Notes: generated by a model from the sequence alone, not told the origin. Numbered from the stretch's first letter, positions 7,415 through 17,515 are shown. The stretch: 64,000 nucleotides of DNA from Segatella copri (GCF_019127135.1 NZ_JAHOEA010000010.1:1-64000), one strand, 5' to 3'. A program made the numbers and translations.

Positions 7415-10276
7415 TTATTGCTTCGATAACCAGTCTTTATCCTTCTGGTCTTCTTCGAAATCTTTTTCTGAGAAGAGATTGGTCTGACCGGTCAGTTCGT
7501 CAATCACCTGTTGCTCGCTTTTGCCGGCATCCGGATCCAGGTTTTCACCTTCATTTTCTGAGTCAGAACCATCCTGTTCCTCATCATTATCCTCAGAAGG
7601 AGGTTCTGGGAATCGGGTTGGTTCCAGTTCTTCTATGCTGTCAATCTTGAATGTCGTGAGGCGCTTACCCTTTGCCTTGAAACTCTTCTGCGCAATGAAC
7701 TGTTCGGCATCGATTTCTTCGGCAGGACGGATGGCATCCACACCGCCATAAGTAACCTTGATGCGTGGATAAACCGTATCGGTAAGCAAGATGAGCTTGC
7801 AGTTAGGGTTCTCGCCCATGAAATTCTGATGGCGCTTGGTGGCATCCATCGTGAATCGCTTGATGTATGGATATCCCTGATTGTCAGCGTCGTAAAGGAT
7901 AGCCGTCCATATCTTATGCTCATCCCATTTCTCTAAGCGGATGATGTTGTCCTCGTAGTGGTTGTTGACATCGAAATTGGTGATGTAGAATTCACCATTG
8001 TCGAGTACAACCAAGATAGAATCATCATCATTGAATTCGCCCAGGAAGCGTCCGTTCTCATCGTAGTTGATGCGGTTTACGTCTGGATCGAACCAAACTT
8101 TTCTGCCTCCTAACGTGCTGTGGCCGTGACTCTTCAGACCGATGCGTCGAATGGTGCGCTTGGTCAGGAGATTTCCTTTGGCAGCACGTCCCTTGATCAG
8201 AATGTCTGAGAAATCCTTCTCCAGGAAGATGCTCTGGCGCTTCTTCGTCAGGTCTGGCTCCATCGTACACTTGATGATTTCTGCCTCTCCATTCGGGTTG
8301 GCGGTGAAATAGATGACGCGGCTGCCAGGTGTGCCCTGGGTGATGTCATACAACTTGTCGCGGGTCATGGCGGTTACATTGAATCGCTTGATGAAGTAAT
8401 CGCCTTGCTTGCCGTCGCGGTAAACACAGTTGTAGATGGTGCGCTTATCGTTCTTCTTGAATACCTGAACATGGAGGATATTCTTGCCGACGAATATCTT
8501 GTCTGCTACCTTGGTGACTTTAAACTTGCCATCCTTATAGAAGATGATGATGTCATCGAGGTCGGAGCAGTTGCATACGAATTCATCCTTCTTCAACCCT
8601 GTACCAACGAAACCTTCCTGACGGTTGATGTAGAGTTTCTGGTTAGCTTCTACCACCTTGGTAACCTCAATGGTATCAAAGTTCCTGATTTCTGTTTTGC
8701 GAGGATGGTTCTTTCCATACTTGCCCTTGAGATATTCAAACCAGTTGATGGTTACATCGGTCATGTGAGCCAGGTCGTTCTCAATCTCTGCAAGTTCAGC
8801 CTTAATCTTCATCAGCAGTTCGTCTGCCTTATCCTTATTATATTTAAGGATTCGCTGCATCTTGATTTCCAGGAGTTTGAGAATGTCCTCGCGGGTAATT
8901 TCCCGATGGAAGGCATATTCTACCATACCCTTACCGTCAACTTCGGCAGTAAAGAGTTTGTCCTTGAATGGCTCGAGTTTTGAATCGATGAAGGCAACAA
9001 CCTCATCCTGACTCTTACTCTGCTCAAACTTTCGCTCCTTGTAGATACGTTCTTCGATGAAAATCCGTTCGAGAGAAGAGAAGAAGAGCTGTTCCTCCAA
9101 TTCACCCTTTCTGATCATCAGCTCCTTGCGCAGCAATCCCATTGTGCGGTCTACGCTGTGGCGCAACACATCGCTGATAGTGAGGAATACAGGCTTGTTG
9201 TCTTCGATGACACAGCAGTTGGGCGAGATGTTGATTTCGCAATCGCTGAATGCGTAGAGTGCGTCCATCGTTTTATCTGATGAGGTACCTGGTGCCAGAT
9301 GCACAAGAATCTCAACATTTGCCGAAGTAACATCATCTACCTTGCGTGCCTTAATCTTACCCTTTTCTACCGCTTTGGTGATAGAATCGATGAGGCTGCC
9401 TGTAGTCTTGCTGAATGGTATCTCGCTGATAACGAGTGTCTTGTTGTCGAGCTTGTCGATTTTGGCTCTTACTTTCAATGCACCCCCTCGCTGTCCATCA
9501 TTGTATTTGCTTACATCGATGGCACCGCCTGTAGGGAAATCAGGATAGAGTTGGAATGGCTCGCCCTTGAGATAGTGGACGGCAGCATCGCAAATCTCAT
9601 TGAAATTATGTGGCAAAACCTTACTGCTCAATCCCACGGCAATACCCTCGGCACCTTGTGCCAGGAGCAGCGGGAATTTGGCAGGGAGCGTGATAGGCTC
9701 CTTGTTTCTGCCATCATAAGAGAGTTGCCAGTCGGTGGTTTTAGGATTGAAAACCACGTCGAGAGCAAACTTAGAGAGGCGTGCCTCGATATATCGGGGA
9801 GCAGCAGCACGGTCGCCCGTAAGAATGTTTCCCCAGTTACCCTGCGTATCGATGAGCAGGTCTTTCTGTCCCATCTGTACCAAAGCATCTCCGATAGACG
9901 CATCGCCATGAGGGTGAAACTGCATGGTATGTCCCACGATATTGGCAACCTTGTTGTATCTTCCGTCGTCCATGCGCTTCATAGAGTGGAGGATGCGTCG
10001 CTGTACCGGTTTCAAACCATCCTCAATATGAGGAACGGCACGTTCGAGGATCACATACGATGCATAGTCGAGGAACCAGTTCTGATACATTCCGCTAAGG
10101 TGATGTACAGCAGAAGCATCGAATCGGTTCACCGGCTTATAATCGGAATGTTCTTCGGTCGAAATCTCCTCATTGGCATCTTCTGCAGCATCCTGTTCAG
10201 ATTCTGTAGAAGAATTTTCCAAATTTGGCGATTTTTCCTCTTCAAGACCGTTTTTATCTTTAATTTCGTCGCTCAT
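7415..10276 (-). CDS. parC: DNA gyrase/topoisomerase IV subunit A (ParC-like)
   Basis: The breakage-reunion subunit of a type IIA topoisomerase, 953 residues, with an extra acidic N-terminal extension (residues 1-50) and an acidic C-terminus. The catalytic tyrosine is Tyr162 in AAAPRYIEARL. The quinolone-determining segment reads HPHGDASIGDA, with Ala126 at the position that is Ser83 in E. coli GyrA, as I recall for Bacteroidota paralogues. The C-terminal pinwheel repeats run from about 530 to 850. The partner ATPase subunit is not in this window. It is transcribed away from glyS. Beyond the stop codon the minus strand continues with a Lys-rich coding-like stretch in another frame (see findings). 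Confidence 0.92.
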   Translation of the reverse strand: MSDEIKDKNGLEEEKSPNLENSSTESEQDAAEDANEEISTEEHSDYKPVNRFDASAVHHLSGMYQNWFLDYASYVILERAVPHIEDGLKPVQRRILHSMKRMDDGRYNKVANIVGHTMQFHPHGDASIGDALVQMGQKDLLIDTQGNWGNILTGDRAAAPRYIEARLSKFALDVVFNPKTTDWQLSYDGRNKEPITLPAKFPLLLAQGAEGIAVGLSSKVLPHNFNEICDAAVHYLKGEPFQLYPDFPTGGAIDVSKYNDGQRGGALKVRAKIDKLDNKTLVISEIPFSKTTGSLIDSITKAVEKGKIKARKVDDVTSANVEILVHLAPGTSSDKTMDALYAFSDCEINISPNCCVIEDNKPVFLTISDVLRHSVDRTMGLLRKELMIRKGELEEQLFFSSLERIFIEERIYKERKFEQSKSQDEVVAFIDSKLEPFKDKLFTAEVDGKGMVEYAFHREITREDILKLLEIKMQRILKYNKDKADELLMKIKAELAEIENDLAHMTDVTINWFEYLKGKYGKNHPRKTEIRNFDTIEVTKVVEANQKLYINRQEGFVGTGLKKDEFVCNCSDLDDIIIFYKDGKFKVTKVADKIFVGKNILHVQVFKKNDKRTIYNCVYRDGKQGDYFIKRFNVTAMTRDKLYDITQGTPGSRVIYFTANPNGEAEIIKCTMEPDLTKKRQSIFLEKDFSDILIKGRAAKGNLLTKRTIRRIGLKSHGHSTLGGRKVWFDPDVNRINYDENGRFLGEFNDDDSILVVLDNGEFYITNFDVNNHYEDNIIRLEKWDEHKIWTAILYDADNQGYPYIKRFTMDATKRHQNFMGENPNCKLILLTDTVYPRIKVTYGGVDAIRPAEEIDAEQFIAQKSFKAKGKRLTTFKIDSIEELEPTRFPEPPSEDNDEEQDGSDSENEGENLDPDAGKSEQQVIDELTGQTNLFSEKDFEEDQKDKDWLSKQ

Positions 10277-10343
10277 ATATAGCTTTTAATACTTATTTTA
10301 TTAATTTATGGCAAAAATACAACAATTTTTCGAGAAAAAAGAG

Positions 10344-10351
10344 TATCTTTG
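10344..10351 (+). promoter_or_regulatory. glyS -7 promoter box
   Basis: TATCTTTG lies 30 bases before the glycyl-tRNA synthetase ATG. The -33 element is weak (only T-rich). Confidence 0.55.
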
Positions 10352-10381
10352 CCGAAAATTTGAAAAAAATAAGATTTAATC

Positions 10382-11944
10382 ATGGCACAGGAAGATGTTT
10401 TTAAGAAAATTGTAAGCCATTGCAAGGAATATGGCTTCGTGTTCCCAAGTAGTGAAATTTATGATGGCTTGGCTGCCGTTTATGACTATGGTCAGAATGG
10501 TGTTGAGCTCAAAAACAATATCAAGCAGTACTGGTGGCAGAGTATGGTGTTGTTGCACGAGAACATTGTTGGTCTCGATGCAGCTATCTTCATGCACCCT
10601 ACAGTATGGAAGGCATCTGGACACGTAGATGCTTTCAATGACCCATTGATTGATAACCGCGATTCAAAGAAGCGTTATCGTGCCGATGTGCTCATCGAGG
10701 ACCACATGGCTAAGTATGAGGAGAAGATTGCCAAGGAGATTGCCAAGGCTAAGAAGCGTTTCGGCGATAGCTTCGATGAGGCTCAGTTCCGTGCAACCAA
10801 CCCTCGCGTTCTGGAGAACCAGAAGAAGTTTGATGACCTCCATGCCCGCTATACAGAGGCTATGCAGGGTCCTAACCTGGAGATGCTGAAGCAGATTATC
10901 GAAGATGAGGGTATTGTTTGCCCTATCAGCGGTACCAAGAACTGGACTGATGTCCGTCAGTTCAACCTGATGTTCTCTACCCAGATGGGTGCTGCCAGCG
11001 ATGCTACAAGCAAGGTATATCTCCGTCCTGAGACTGCTCAGGGTATCTTCGTAGATTATCTGAGCGTTCAGAAGACCGGCCGTATGAAGTTGCCATTCGG
11101 TATCTGCCAGATTGGTAAGGCTTTCCGTAACGAGGTTGTAGCCCGTCAGTTCGTATTCCGTATGCGTGAGTTCGAGCAGATGGAGATGCAGTTCTTCTGC
11201 CAGCCTGGTACTGAGATGAAGTGGTTTGAGTATTGGAAGAAGGTTCGTCTGGCTTGGCACGAGGCTCTCGGTATGGGTAATGAGAATTACCGTTACCACG
11301 ATCACGAGAAGCTGGCTCACTATGCCAATGCTGCTACCGACATCGAGTTTAAGATGCCATTCGGCTTCAAGGAGGTAGAGGGTATCCACAGCCGTACCAA
11401 TTTCGACCTTTCTCAGCACGAGAAGTACAGCGGCCGTTCTATCAAGTACTTCGATCCAGAGAAGAACGAGAGCTATGTACCTTATGATGTAGAGACATCT
11501 ATCGGTGTAGACCGTATGTTCCTCAGCGTAATGTGCCACTCTTACTGCGAGGAGAAGCTGGAGAATGGCGAGACACGTGTTGTTTTGCGTTTGCCAGAGG
11601 CTTTGGCACCTGTTAAGTGTGCTGTGTTCCCATTGGATAAGAAGTATGGTTTGCCAGAGTTGGCTCACGAAATCGTTGACGAGCTGAAGTTCCACTTCAA
11701 TACTCACTATGGCGATCCTAAGGATTCTATCGGTAAGCGTTATCGCCGTCAGGATGCTATCGGTACTCCATTCTGTATCACCGTAGACCACGAGACTCCT
11801 AACGATCATAAGGTAACTCTGCGTTATCGTGATACCATGGAGCAGGAGCGCGTAGCTATCTCAGATCTTCGCAGCATCATCGAGGAGCGCGTAAGCATCA
11901 CTAGCGTATTGAAGAAGCTTGGCAAGGAAATCAAGAACTTCTAA
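10382..11944 (+). CDS. glyS: glycine--tRNA ligase (single-chain class II)
   Basis: Charges tRNA-Gly with glycine in the cytoplasm. The 520-residue protein is the homodimeric eukaryote/archaea-like form. Class II signatures are visible: an insert-rich catalytic core with RPETAQGIFVDY (about 218-229), motif 2 around FRNEVVARQFVFRMREFEQME, motif 3 around YETSIGVDRMF-like residues (DVETSIGVDRMFLSV), and the anticodon-binding domain in the last 120 residues. Codon use is strongly biased towards C-ending codons, consistent with high expression. An FKBP lipoprotein gene begins 18 bases after the stop and is probably co-transcribed. Confidence 0.96.
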   Translation: MAQEDVFKKIVSHCKEYGFVFPSSEIYDGLAAVYDYGQNGVELKNNIKQYWWQSMVLLHENIVGLDAAIFMHPTVWKASGHVDAFNDPLIDNRDSKKRYRADVLIEDHMAKYEEKIAKEIAKAKKRFGDSFDEAQFRATNPRVLENQKKFDDLHARYTEAMQGPNLEMLKQIIEDEGIVCPISGTKNWTDVRQFNLMFSTQMGAASDATSKVYLRPETAQGIFVDYLSVQKTGRMKLPFGICQIGKAFRNEVVARQFVFRMREFEQMEMQFFCQPGTEMKWFEYWKKVRLAWHEALGMGNENYRYHDHEKLAHYANAATDIEFKMPFGFKEVEGIHSRTNFDLSQHEKYSGRSIKYFDPEKNESYVPYDVETSIGVDRMFLSVMCHSYCEEKLENGETRVVLRLPEALAPVKCAVFPLDKKYGLPELAHEIVDELKFHFNTHYGDPKDSIGKRYRRQDAIGTPFCITVDHETPNDHKVTLRYRDTMEQERVAISDLRSIIEERVSITSVLKKLGKEIKNF

Positions 11945-11962
11945 TTAACCAAATACATTTAG

Positions 11963-12610
11963 ATGAATCTTAAGAGTTTGAAATATTTCTTCTTCCTCAT
12001 GATGGCAGTGATTACACTGTCATCATGCAGCGAAGATGATGATACAGTCTCGGAATATGCCAACTGGCAGGAGCGTAACGAGCAGGCTTTTGCCGATACA
12101 TTGGCTTATGCCAGGAAGATGGGTGAAGCTAACGGCTGGTACGTTTATAAGAACTGGACGTTCGAAAACCAGACTCCGAACAAGGATCAGAATGGTAATT
12201 TAGCGACCCTTACTTATAAGGATTGCGATAATATCATCGTTCATGTTCTGAAGAAGGGAGAGGGTACAACTTCTCCAATCCTTACCGATTCGGTACAGGT
12301 GAGCTATCGTGGCCGTTATATTCCTACTGATAATTATAAGGAAGGTTACGTCTTCGACCAGAGCTTTACGGGTACTTTTGATGCAGCTACAGCTAATCCT
12401 ACCCGTAATGTGTCCGGTGGATATGTTGATGGCTTTACCACCGCATTGCTCAAAATGCATCCGGGTGACCATTGGCAGGTGTTCATTCCATACCAGCTGG
12501 CTTATGGCGAGAGCGGTTATTCTTCAATCCAAGGCTATTCAATGCTCCGTTTTGAGATAGTGCTCAATAGTTATAAGAGAGCTTCTGGCAAGAAGTGGAT
12601 TACTAAATAA
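11963..12610 (+). CDS. FKBP-type peptidyl-prolyl isomerase lipoprotein
   Basis: A 215-residue lipoprotein foldase. The N-terminal signal ends in a lipobox, with the acylated Cys in LSSCSEDDD (about residue 23); the acidic residues after it suggest outer-membrane or surface localisation. The C-terminal half is an FKBP domain, with DSVQVSYRGRYI, FDQSF, the GFTTALLKMHPGDHWQVFIPYQLAYGESGY-type core and a terminal LRFEIVL strand. It is expected to catalyse prolyl cis-trans isomerisation in exported proteins. It follows glyS by 18 bases. A hairpin terminator lies at 12635-12675. Confidence 0.9.
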   Translation: MNLKSLKYFFFLMMAVITLSSCSEDDDTVSEYANWQERNEQAFADTLAYARKMGEANGWYVYKNWTFENQTPNKDQNGNLATLTYKDCDNIIVHVLKKGEGTTSPILTDSVQVSYRGRYIPTDNYKEGYVFDQSFTGTFDAATANPTRNVSGGYVDGFTTALLKMHPGDHWQVFIPYQLAYGESGYSSIQGYSMLRFEIVLNSYKRASGKKWITK

Positions 12611-12634
12611 TAAGAATAAAGATTTAGAGAAAAG

Positions 12635-12675
12635 TATGTGCATATGTTTGAAATGATATATGCACATATTTTTTT
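12635..12675 (+). terminator. terminator after FKBP gene
   Basis: The stem TATGTGCATAT / ATATGCACATA (12635-12645 with 12658-12668) is followed by a run of T. Confidence 0.8.
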
Positions 12676-12703
12676 GTATGAGCGATATACGAGAAATTAA
12701 TTT

Positions 12704-14086
12704 ATGCTTTATAGCAAGAAGACAGATTATTTGATGGAGTCGATTCGCCTGGGTAGGGAGATGGATCGGCGCGAGAAACTCAATCTTATTGTAGGGTTGA
12801 GTATACCTTCTATGTTGGCTCAGATTTCTACGGTGATGATGTTCTTCATCGATGCTTCGATGGTGGGTCATCTGGGAGCAGAGGCTTCTGCCAGTATTGG
12901 ATTGATTGAGTCAACTACCTGGCTTATTGGTAGTTTGCTCAGTGCTGCGGCTACTGGCTTTTCAGTACAGGTGGCTCATTTTATCGGAGCTAATGATTTT
13001 GCAAATGCCCGTCAGGTGTTTCGTCATGCGCTGATTTGCGGTGTGGCGTTCAGCATTTTTGTTTCTCTTCTCTGTGTCGGCATTCATTCTTATCTGCCTT
13101 ATTGGCTGGGTGGAGGTGCTGATATAGCCACCAATTCCTCTCGCTATTTTCTGATATACGGTCTGGTACTGCCATTCGTTTTCCTTTATCATATATCCGA
13201 GATGATGCTGAAATCGGCGGGCAATATGCATACGCCTAGTGTGATGGCAGTATTGATTTGCATCTGCGATGTGATATTCAATTACCTGTTTATCTATATT
13301 CTGAAGTTGGGTGTTGTGGGGGCTGCCTTAGGAACGGCAATGGCTTACGTCTGCATCTCTCTGCCTAATCTTTTTATTGCAGGTTTCAAGAATAAGATAC
13401 TGAATCTCCGTCAGGACCATGTCCGTTTCCGTTGGGTCAGGTCGTATGTTCATAATGCCTGTAAAATCAGCATTCCGATAGCCATACAGAACATATTGAT
13501 GAGCGGGGCGCAGATAGTGAGTACCATGATTGTGGCACCTCTTGGCAATATAGCCATTGCTTCCCATTCTTTTGCTATTACGGCAGAGAGTCTTTGCTAT
13601 ATGCCGGGTTATGGTATTGGTGATGCGGCTACTACTCTGGTGGGACAGACGCATGGAGCAGGGCGAGTAGGGTTGTGCAAGAATTTTGCCTATATGACAG
13701 TAGGACTTGGAATGGCTGTGATGGCTGTGATGGGAGTGGTGATGTATGTCTTTGCTTCTGAGATGATTGGCGTTCTTTCTCCGGTAGAAAGTATCCGTGA
13801 GATGGGTACCATCTGTTTGCGCATCGAGGCTTTTGCTGAACCATTCTTTGCAGCCAGCATCGTGACCTACTGTGTTTGTGTAGGAGCGGGCGATACCAGG
13901 AAACCGGCGATGATCAATCTTGGTACCATGTGGCTGGTGCGCCTCACTCTGGCTTATGCGCTTTCCAAGAGTTATGGCTTGGAGGGAGTATGGATAGCGA
14001 TGGCTACCGAACTCACATTCAGGGGAATCCTCTTCCTTATCCGCCTCTTCAGAGGTTCATGGATGAAGAGTTTTCATGTAGGTTAG
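12704..14086 (+). CDS. MATE-family multidrug/solute efflux transporter
   Basis: An inner-membrane antiporter of 460 residues with about twelve hydrophobic segments in two related halves, the usual MATE size. Recognisable features are SIPSMLAQISTVMMFFIDASMVG near the start, the corresponding second-half segment SIPIAIQNILMSGAQIVSTMIVAPLG, and Gly/Ala-rich helices. The family exports cationic drugs or metabolites in exchange for Na+ or H+. The start at 12704 gives a charged 25-residue lead; an internal ATG at 12734 is possible. It stands alone between terminators, so the substrate cannot be inferred from neighbours. Confidence 0.92.
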   Translation: MLYSKKTDYLMESIRLGREMDRREKLNLIVGLSIPSMLAQISTVMMFFIDASMVGHLGAEASASIGLIESTTWLIGSLLSAAATGFSVQVAHFIGANDFANARQVFRHALICGVAFSIFVSLLCVGIHSYLPYWLGGGADIATNSSRYFLIYGLVLPFVFLYHISEMMLKSAGNMHTPSVMAVLICICDVIFNYLFIYILKLGVVGAALGTAMAYVCISLPNLFIAGFKNKILNLRQDHVRFRWVRSYVHNACKISIPIAIQNILMSGAQIVSTMIVAPLGNIAIASHSFAITAESLCYMPGYGIGDAATTLVGQTHGAGRVGLCKNFAYMTVGLGMAVMAVMGVVMYVFASEMIGVLSPVESIREMGTICLRIEAFAEPFFAASIVTYCVCVGAGDTRKPAMINLGTMWLVRLTLAYALSKSYGLEGVWIAMATELTFRGILFLIRLFRGSWMKSFHVG

Positions 14087-14158
14087 GATTGGTTTTCTGC
14101 CTCCAATGTTAGTTTTAGGTTAAGATTTGCATACATCGCGAAGATATTCTCTAAAATG

Positions 14159-14190
14159 TTTGCAAATCTTTTCTATTTTTCTTAATTTTG
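14159..14190 (+). promoter_or_regulatory. promoter of M16 peptidase gene
   Basis: TTTG (14159-14162), a 20-bp spacer and TAATTTTG (14183-14190). The leader is about 130 bases and contains the recurring 12-mer ATATAATAAGGT at 14261-14272. Confidence 0.65.
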
Positions 14191-14324
14191 CATCGCAGAC
14201 GGTAACCATGTCACAGGTTTTGTCGTTATATATAGGCGAACTTGTTAAGTAGCATGATATATATAATAAGGTATAAAGAAAGAATGATATAGAATGCAAT
14301 AAATACATAAATAATTAAAATCAG

Positions 14325-17147
14325 ATGAAACTAAGAAAGATTTTTGCAGCAGTTGTGCTGTTCCTTTCTGCAGGTACAGCGATGGCACAGCAGATGCCAG
14401 CTATTCCGGTAGACAAGAATGTGAAGATAGGTCGTCTTGATAATGGATTGACTTACTACATTCGTCACAACAGTTATCCTGAGCATGTAGCCAGTTTCTA
14501 CATCGCACAGAAAGTGGGTTCTATCAATGAGAATGATGACCAGCGCGGTTTGGCTCACCTCTTGGAGCACCTTGCCTTCAATGGTACCGACCATTTCAAG
14601 GGCAACTCTTTGCAGGACTATCTGCAGAGCATCGGTGTACAGTATGGCCGTAATCTCAACGCCTATACAGCAGTAGAGAAGACTGTTTATTACTTCACAG
14701 ATGTTCCTACTACCCGTACAACAGCCGTAGACTCCTGTATGCTTATCCTCAAGGACTGGAGTAATGGTATCAGTCTTACAGAGGATGCTATCGAGAGCGA
14801 GCGCGATGTGGTACACAATGAGTATCGTATGCGTATCGTAGGTCAGCAGCGCATGATAGAGCGTTCACTTCCTAAGCTCTATCAGGGCGAAAAGTATGGC
14901 TACCGTTTCCCTATCGGTTTGATGAGCGTTATCGATGGCTGTAAGCCAGAAACTCTCCGTGCTTACTACCGCAAATGGTATCGCCCAGACAATCAGGCTA
15001 TTATCATCGTAGGTGATGTAGATGTAAATCATATCGAAGCTAAGATTAAGGAACTCTTCTCAGGTATCAAGGTACCTAAGAATGCCGCTAAGATAGAGAA
15101 GGTACAAGTATCTGATAATGATTCAGCCATCTATGTTATCGACAAGGATAAGGAGCAGCAGGTTGATCTCTTCCAGGTTTATATGAAGCACAATGCTGTG
15201 CCAGATTCTCTGAAGAGCAACATGAGCTATCTCCTGAAGGGATACATGGATAATGTGATTTCTTCTATGATTGCTGCCCGTTATGCAGAGAAGGCATTGG
15301 AGCCAGACTGTCCATATCTCCAGGCAAATGCCGGTGACGGTTCATACCTGATTTCAAGCACTAAGGATGCTTTCACCCTTACCGGTGTTGCTAAGCCAGG
15401 AAAGATTAAGGAGGCTTATGCTGCTGTTCTCCGCGAGGCACAGCGTATGCATGAGTTCGGTTTCACAGCTACTGAGTATCAGCGTGCCAAGGATGAATTC
15501 ATGAGCCAGGTTGACAAGGCGCTTGCCAACAAGGATAAGATGAAGAACGAGCAGTTTACCACCCAGTATGTGGATAACTTCACTTCTAACGAGCCTATTC
15601 CTTCAGTAGAAGAGGAGAGCCAGATCTGGAAGATGGTAGTTCCAAACTTGCCTCTTGAGGTTATCAACAGCTATGCCAAGCAGTTGGTTTGCCAGAGCGA
15701 TACTAACCTTGTATCATTGGTTATGATGCGCGAGCAGGCTGGTGCCGTTTATCCTACAGAGCAGGAACTCTCTGCCATCGTAAAGCAGGTACGTGCTGAG
15801 AAGCTCGAGGCTTATGTGGATAATGTTAAGCAGGAACCTCTCATCGCTCAGGCACCTAAGGCTGGTAAGATTAAGAAGACTGTTGAAAACAAGAAGTTGG
15901 GCTTCAAGGAGTTGACTCTTTCTAATGGCGCTAAGGTGGTATTGAAGAAGACCGATTTCAAGGACAATGAGATTGCTTTCGCAGCTTCAGCCAATGTGGG
16001 CTATTCTACTTTCGGCAAGGCAGATTTTCTGAATGCTACATTTGCAGCAGATGTTCTCGATGCCAGTGGTCTTGGCGATTTCTCAAGCAATGAGCTTGAT
16101 AAGGCTTTGGCAGGTAAGCAGGCTGGCGTTTCGTTCAGCTTCAGTCCTTTCAATCATGGCTTGAAGGGTAATTCTACTCCTAAGGATATCGAAACCCTGA
16201 TGCAGCTCATCTATCTCAAGATGACCGCAGTAAGCAAGGACCAGAAGAGCTTTGACAATATGAAGAGTATGATGGCTACTGTTCTTGCCAACAAGAGCAA
16301 TAACCCAAACCTCGTATATCAGGATTCTGTTCAGAGCACCCTCTATTTGGGTAGCAAACTTGCCCGTGTACCAGAGGCAAGCGATATAAAGGATATCAAC
16401 TACGACCGTATCCTGGAGATTGGTAAGCAGTTCTACGGCAATGCCAAGGACTTCACCTTCTATTTCGTAGGTAACTATGATGAGAAGACTCTCCTCCCAC
16501 TCATCGAGCAGTATATCGCCAGTCTGCCAAACAATGGCTTCAAGCTTAAGAACAAGCAGATTCCTTATGCTAAGGGTAAGGTAAGCAATATCTTTACCAA
16601 GGCAATGGAGAACCCACAGAACCAGGCAACAGAGATTTGGTATACCAAGGCTCCATTCACCTTGCAGTATATGGTTCTTGCTGATGTTTCAGCCCGTTTG
16701 CTGGAGATGAAGTATTTGCGTACTATCCGTGAGGAACTCAGCGCTGCTTATCATGCAGGTGCAAACTATGGTTTGCTTCGCGATTATGATAACAAGGCTG
16801 CCATCTCTATTACAGCCGTAGCTCAGCTGAACCCAGAGAAGTCGGATATCGCTATTCCTTACTTCTTCAAGGGTATGGATGAGACTATCGCCCAGCCAGA
16901 TGCAGAAGACCTTCAGAAGGTGAAGGAGATTCTCCTGAAGCAGGCTGCTGTTAGCGAGAAGTCTAACGGTTATTGGCTTGGTGCATTGAGTACATACGAG
17001 CGTATGGGTGTTGATACTCATAGCGATTACAAGGAGATGGTGAAGAATCTGAAAGCATCTGAGATTTCAGACTTCCTGAAGAATGTGATCCTGAAGAGTG
17101 GTAATCACTTCGAGATTATCATGAAGGCTGTGAAGAACGAGAAGTAA
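14325..17147 (+). CDS. M16-family zinc metallopeptidase (pitrilysin-like)
   Basis: An exported peptidase of 940 residues made of two M16 halves. The signal peptide ends near AMAQQ (residue 22). The inverted zinc motif HxxEH is at His78-Glu81-His82 in AHLLEHLAFNG, with the distal glutamate in the ERDVVHNEYRM segment (about 160-170). The second half (about 530-930) lacks the zinc motif, as is normal for the family, and carries the R/Y region (RTIREELSAAYHAGANYGLL) that completes the active site. It probably degrades peptides in the periplasm. Monocistronic, with its own promoter and an 18-bp-stem terminator at 17169-17227. The biased codon use suggests good expression. Confidence 0.93.
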   Translation: MKLRKIFAAVVLFLSAGTAMAQQMPAIPVDKNVKIGRLDNGLTYYIRHNSYPEHVASFYIAQKVGSINENDDQRGLAHLLEHLAFNGTDHFKGNSLQDYLQSIGVQYGRNLNAYTAVEKTVYYFTDVPTTRTTAVDSCMLILKDWSNGISLTEDAIESERDVVHNEYRMRIVGQQRMIERSLPKLYQGEKYGYRFPIGLMSVIDGCKPETLRAYYRKWYRPDNQAIIIVGDVDVNHIEAKIKELFSGIKVPKNAAKIEKVQVSDNDSAIYVIDKDKEQQVDLFQVYMKHNAVPDSLKSNMSYLLKGYMDNVISSMIAARYAEKALEPDCPYLQANAGDGSYLISSTKDAFTLTGVAKPGKIKEAYAAVLREAQRMHEFGFTATEYQRAKDEFMSQVDKALANKDKMKNEQFTTQYVDNFTSNEPIPSVEEESQIWKMVVPNLPLEVINSYAKQLVCQSDTNLVSLVMMREQAGAVYPTEQELSAIVKQVRAEKLEAYVDNVKQEPLIAQAPKAGKIKKTVENKKLGFKELTLSNGAKVVLKKTDFKDNEIAFAASANVGYSTFGKADFLNATFAADVLDASGLGDFSSNELDKALAGKQAGVSFSFSPFNHGLKGNSTPKDIETLMQLIYLKMTAVSKDQKSFDNMKSMMATVLANKSNNPNLVYQDSVQSTLYLGSKLARVPEASDIKDINYDRILEIGKQFYGNAKDFTFYFVGNYDEKTLLPLIEQYIASLPNNGFKLKNKQIPYAKGKVSNIFTKAMENPQNQATEIWYTKAPFTLQYMVLADVSARLLEMKYLRTIREELSAAYHAGANYGLLRDYDNKAAISITAVAQLNPEKSDIAIPYFFKGMDETIAQPDAEDLQKVKEILLKQAAVSEKSNGYWLGALSTYERMGVDTHSDYKEMVKNLKASEISDFLKNVILKSGNHFEIIMKAVKNEK

Positions 17148-17168
17148 ATCTCGGACTTGATATAATAA

Positions 17169-17227
17169 ACGTAAAAATCCCGTTGTACAAGCCAGATGGC
17201 TGACAACGGGATTTTTACGTTTTTTTC
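17169..17227 (+). terminator. terminator of M16 peptidase gene
   Basis: A perfect 18-bp stem (17169-17186 with 17203-17220; ACGTAAAAATCCCGTTGT on the left) is followed by seven T. Confidence 0.9.
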
Positions 17228-17363
17228 TTTTCCCAAAATTTTTGAAACTCATCATTTAAGAGTCGTTTCGAAAAATCTCTCTTTAAACAGAAAGGATGCG
17301 TCCTTATTATATATGTATAAGAGCACCATCTTTCCTTCTTTTACTTTCTGTTTCTGAAGAGTA

Positions 17364-17480
17364 TTAACCTCTTCTCTTTGCCTTAGAAGCAAGAGCCTCA
17401 CGGCGATCCTGAAGAATCTGTTGGCATCTATCGATAGCCTGATTCTGATTTTCTGAATTTACCTTAATTAAATCATTCAT
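17364..17480 (-). CDS. small basic protein, 38 residues
   Basis: A short minus-strand gene with ATG at 17480 and TAA at 17364-17366. The product starts MNDLIKVNSENQNQAIDR, continues with CQQILQDRREALASKAK and ends RRG. It looks like a single amphipathic helix with a strongly basic tail and no signal or membrane segment. A TATCTTTG -7 box lies 28 bases upstream of the start (17508-17515), which supports real transcription. A ribosomal-associated or nucleic-acid-binding role would fit the charge, but this is a guess. Confidence 0.55.
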   Translation of the reverse strand: MNDLIKVNSENQNQAIDRCQQILQDRREALASKAKRRG

Positions 17481-17507
17481 AACCTATTGATATTTGTTAA
17501 CCGCTTG

Positions 17508-17515
17508 CAAAGATA
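17508..17515 (-). promoter_or_regulatory. -7 box of the 38-residue protein gene
   Basis: TATCTTTG on the minus strand. The nearest TTTG upstream (17541-17544) is 25 bp away, longer than the usual spacing. Confidence 0.5.

Noticed and set aside
9299..10282. 327-codon open frame antisense to the ParC-like gene
   Set aside because: It is the shadow of a conserved topoisomerase gene, with no signal, promoter or recognisable domain.
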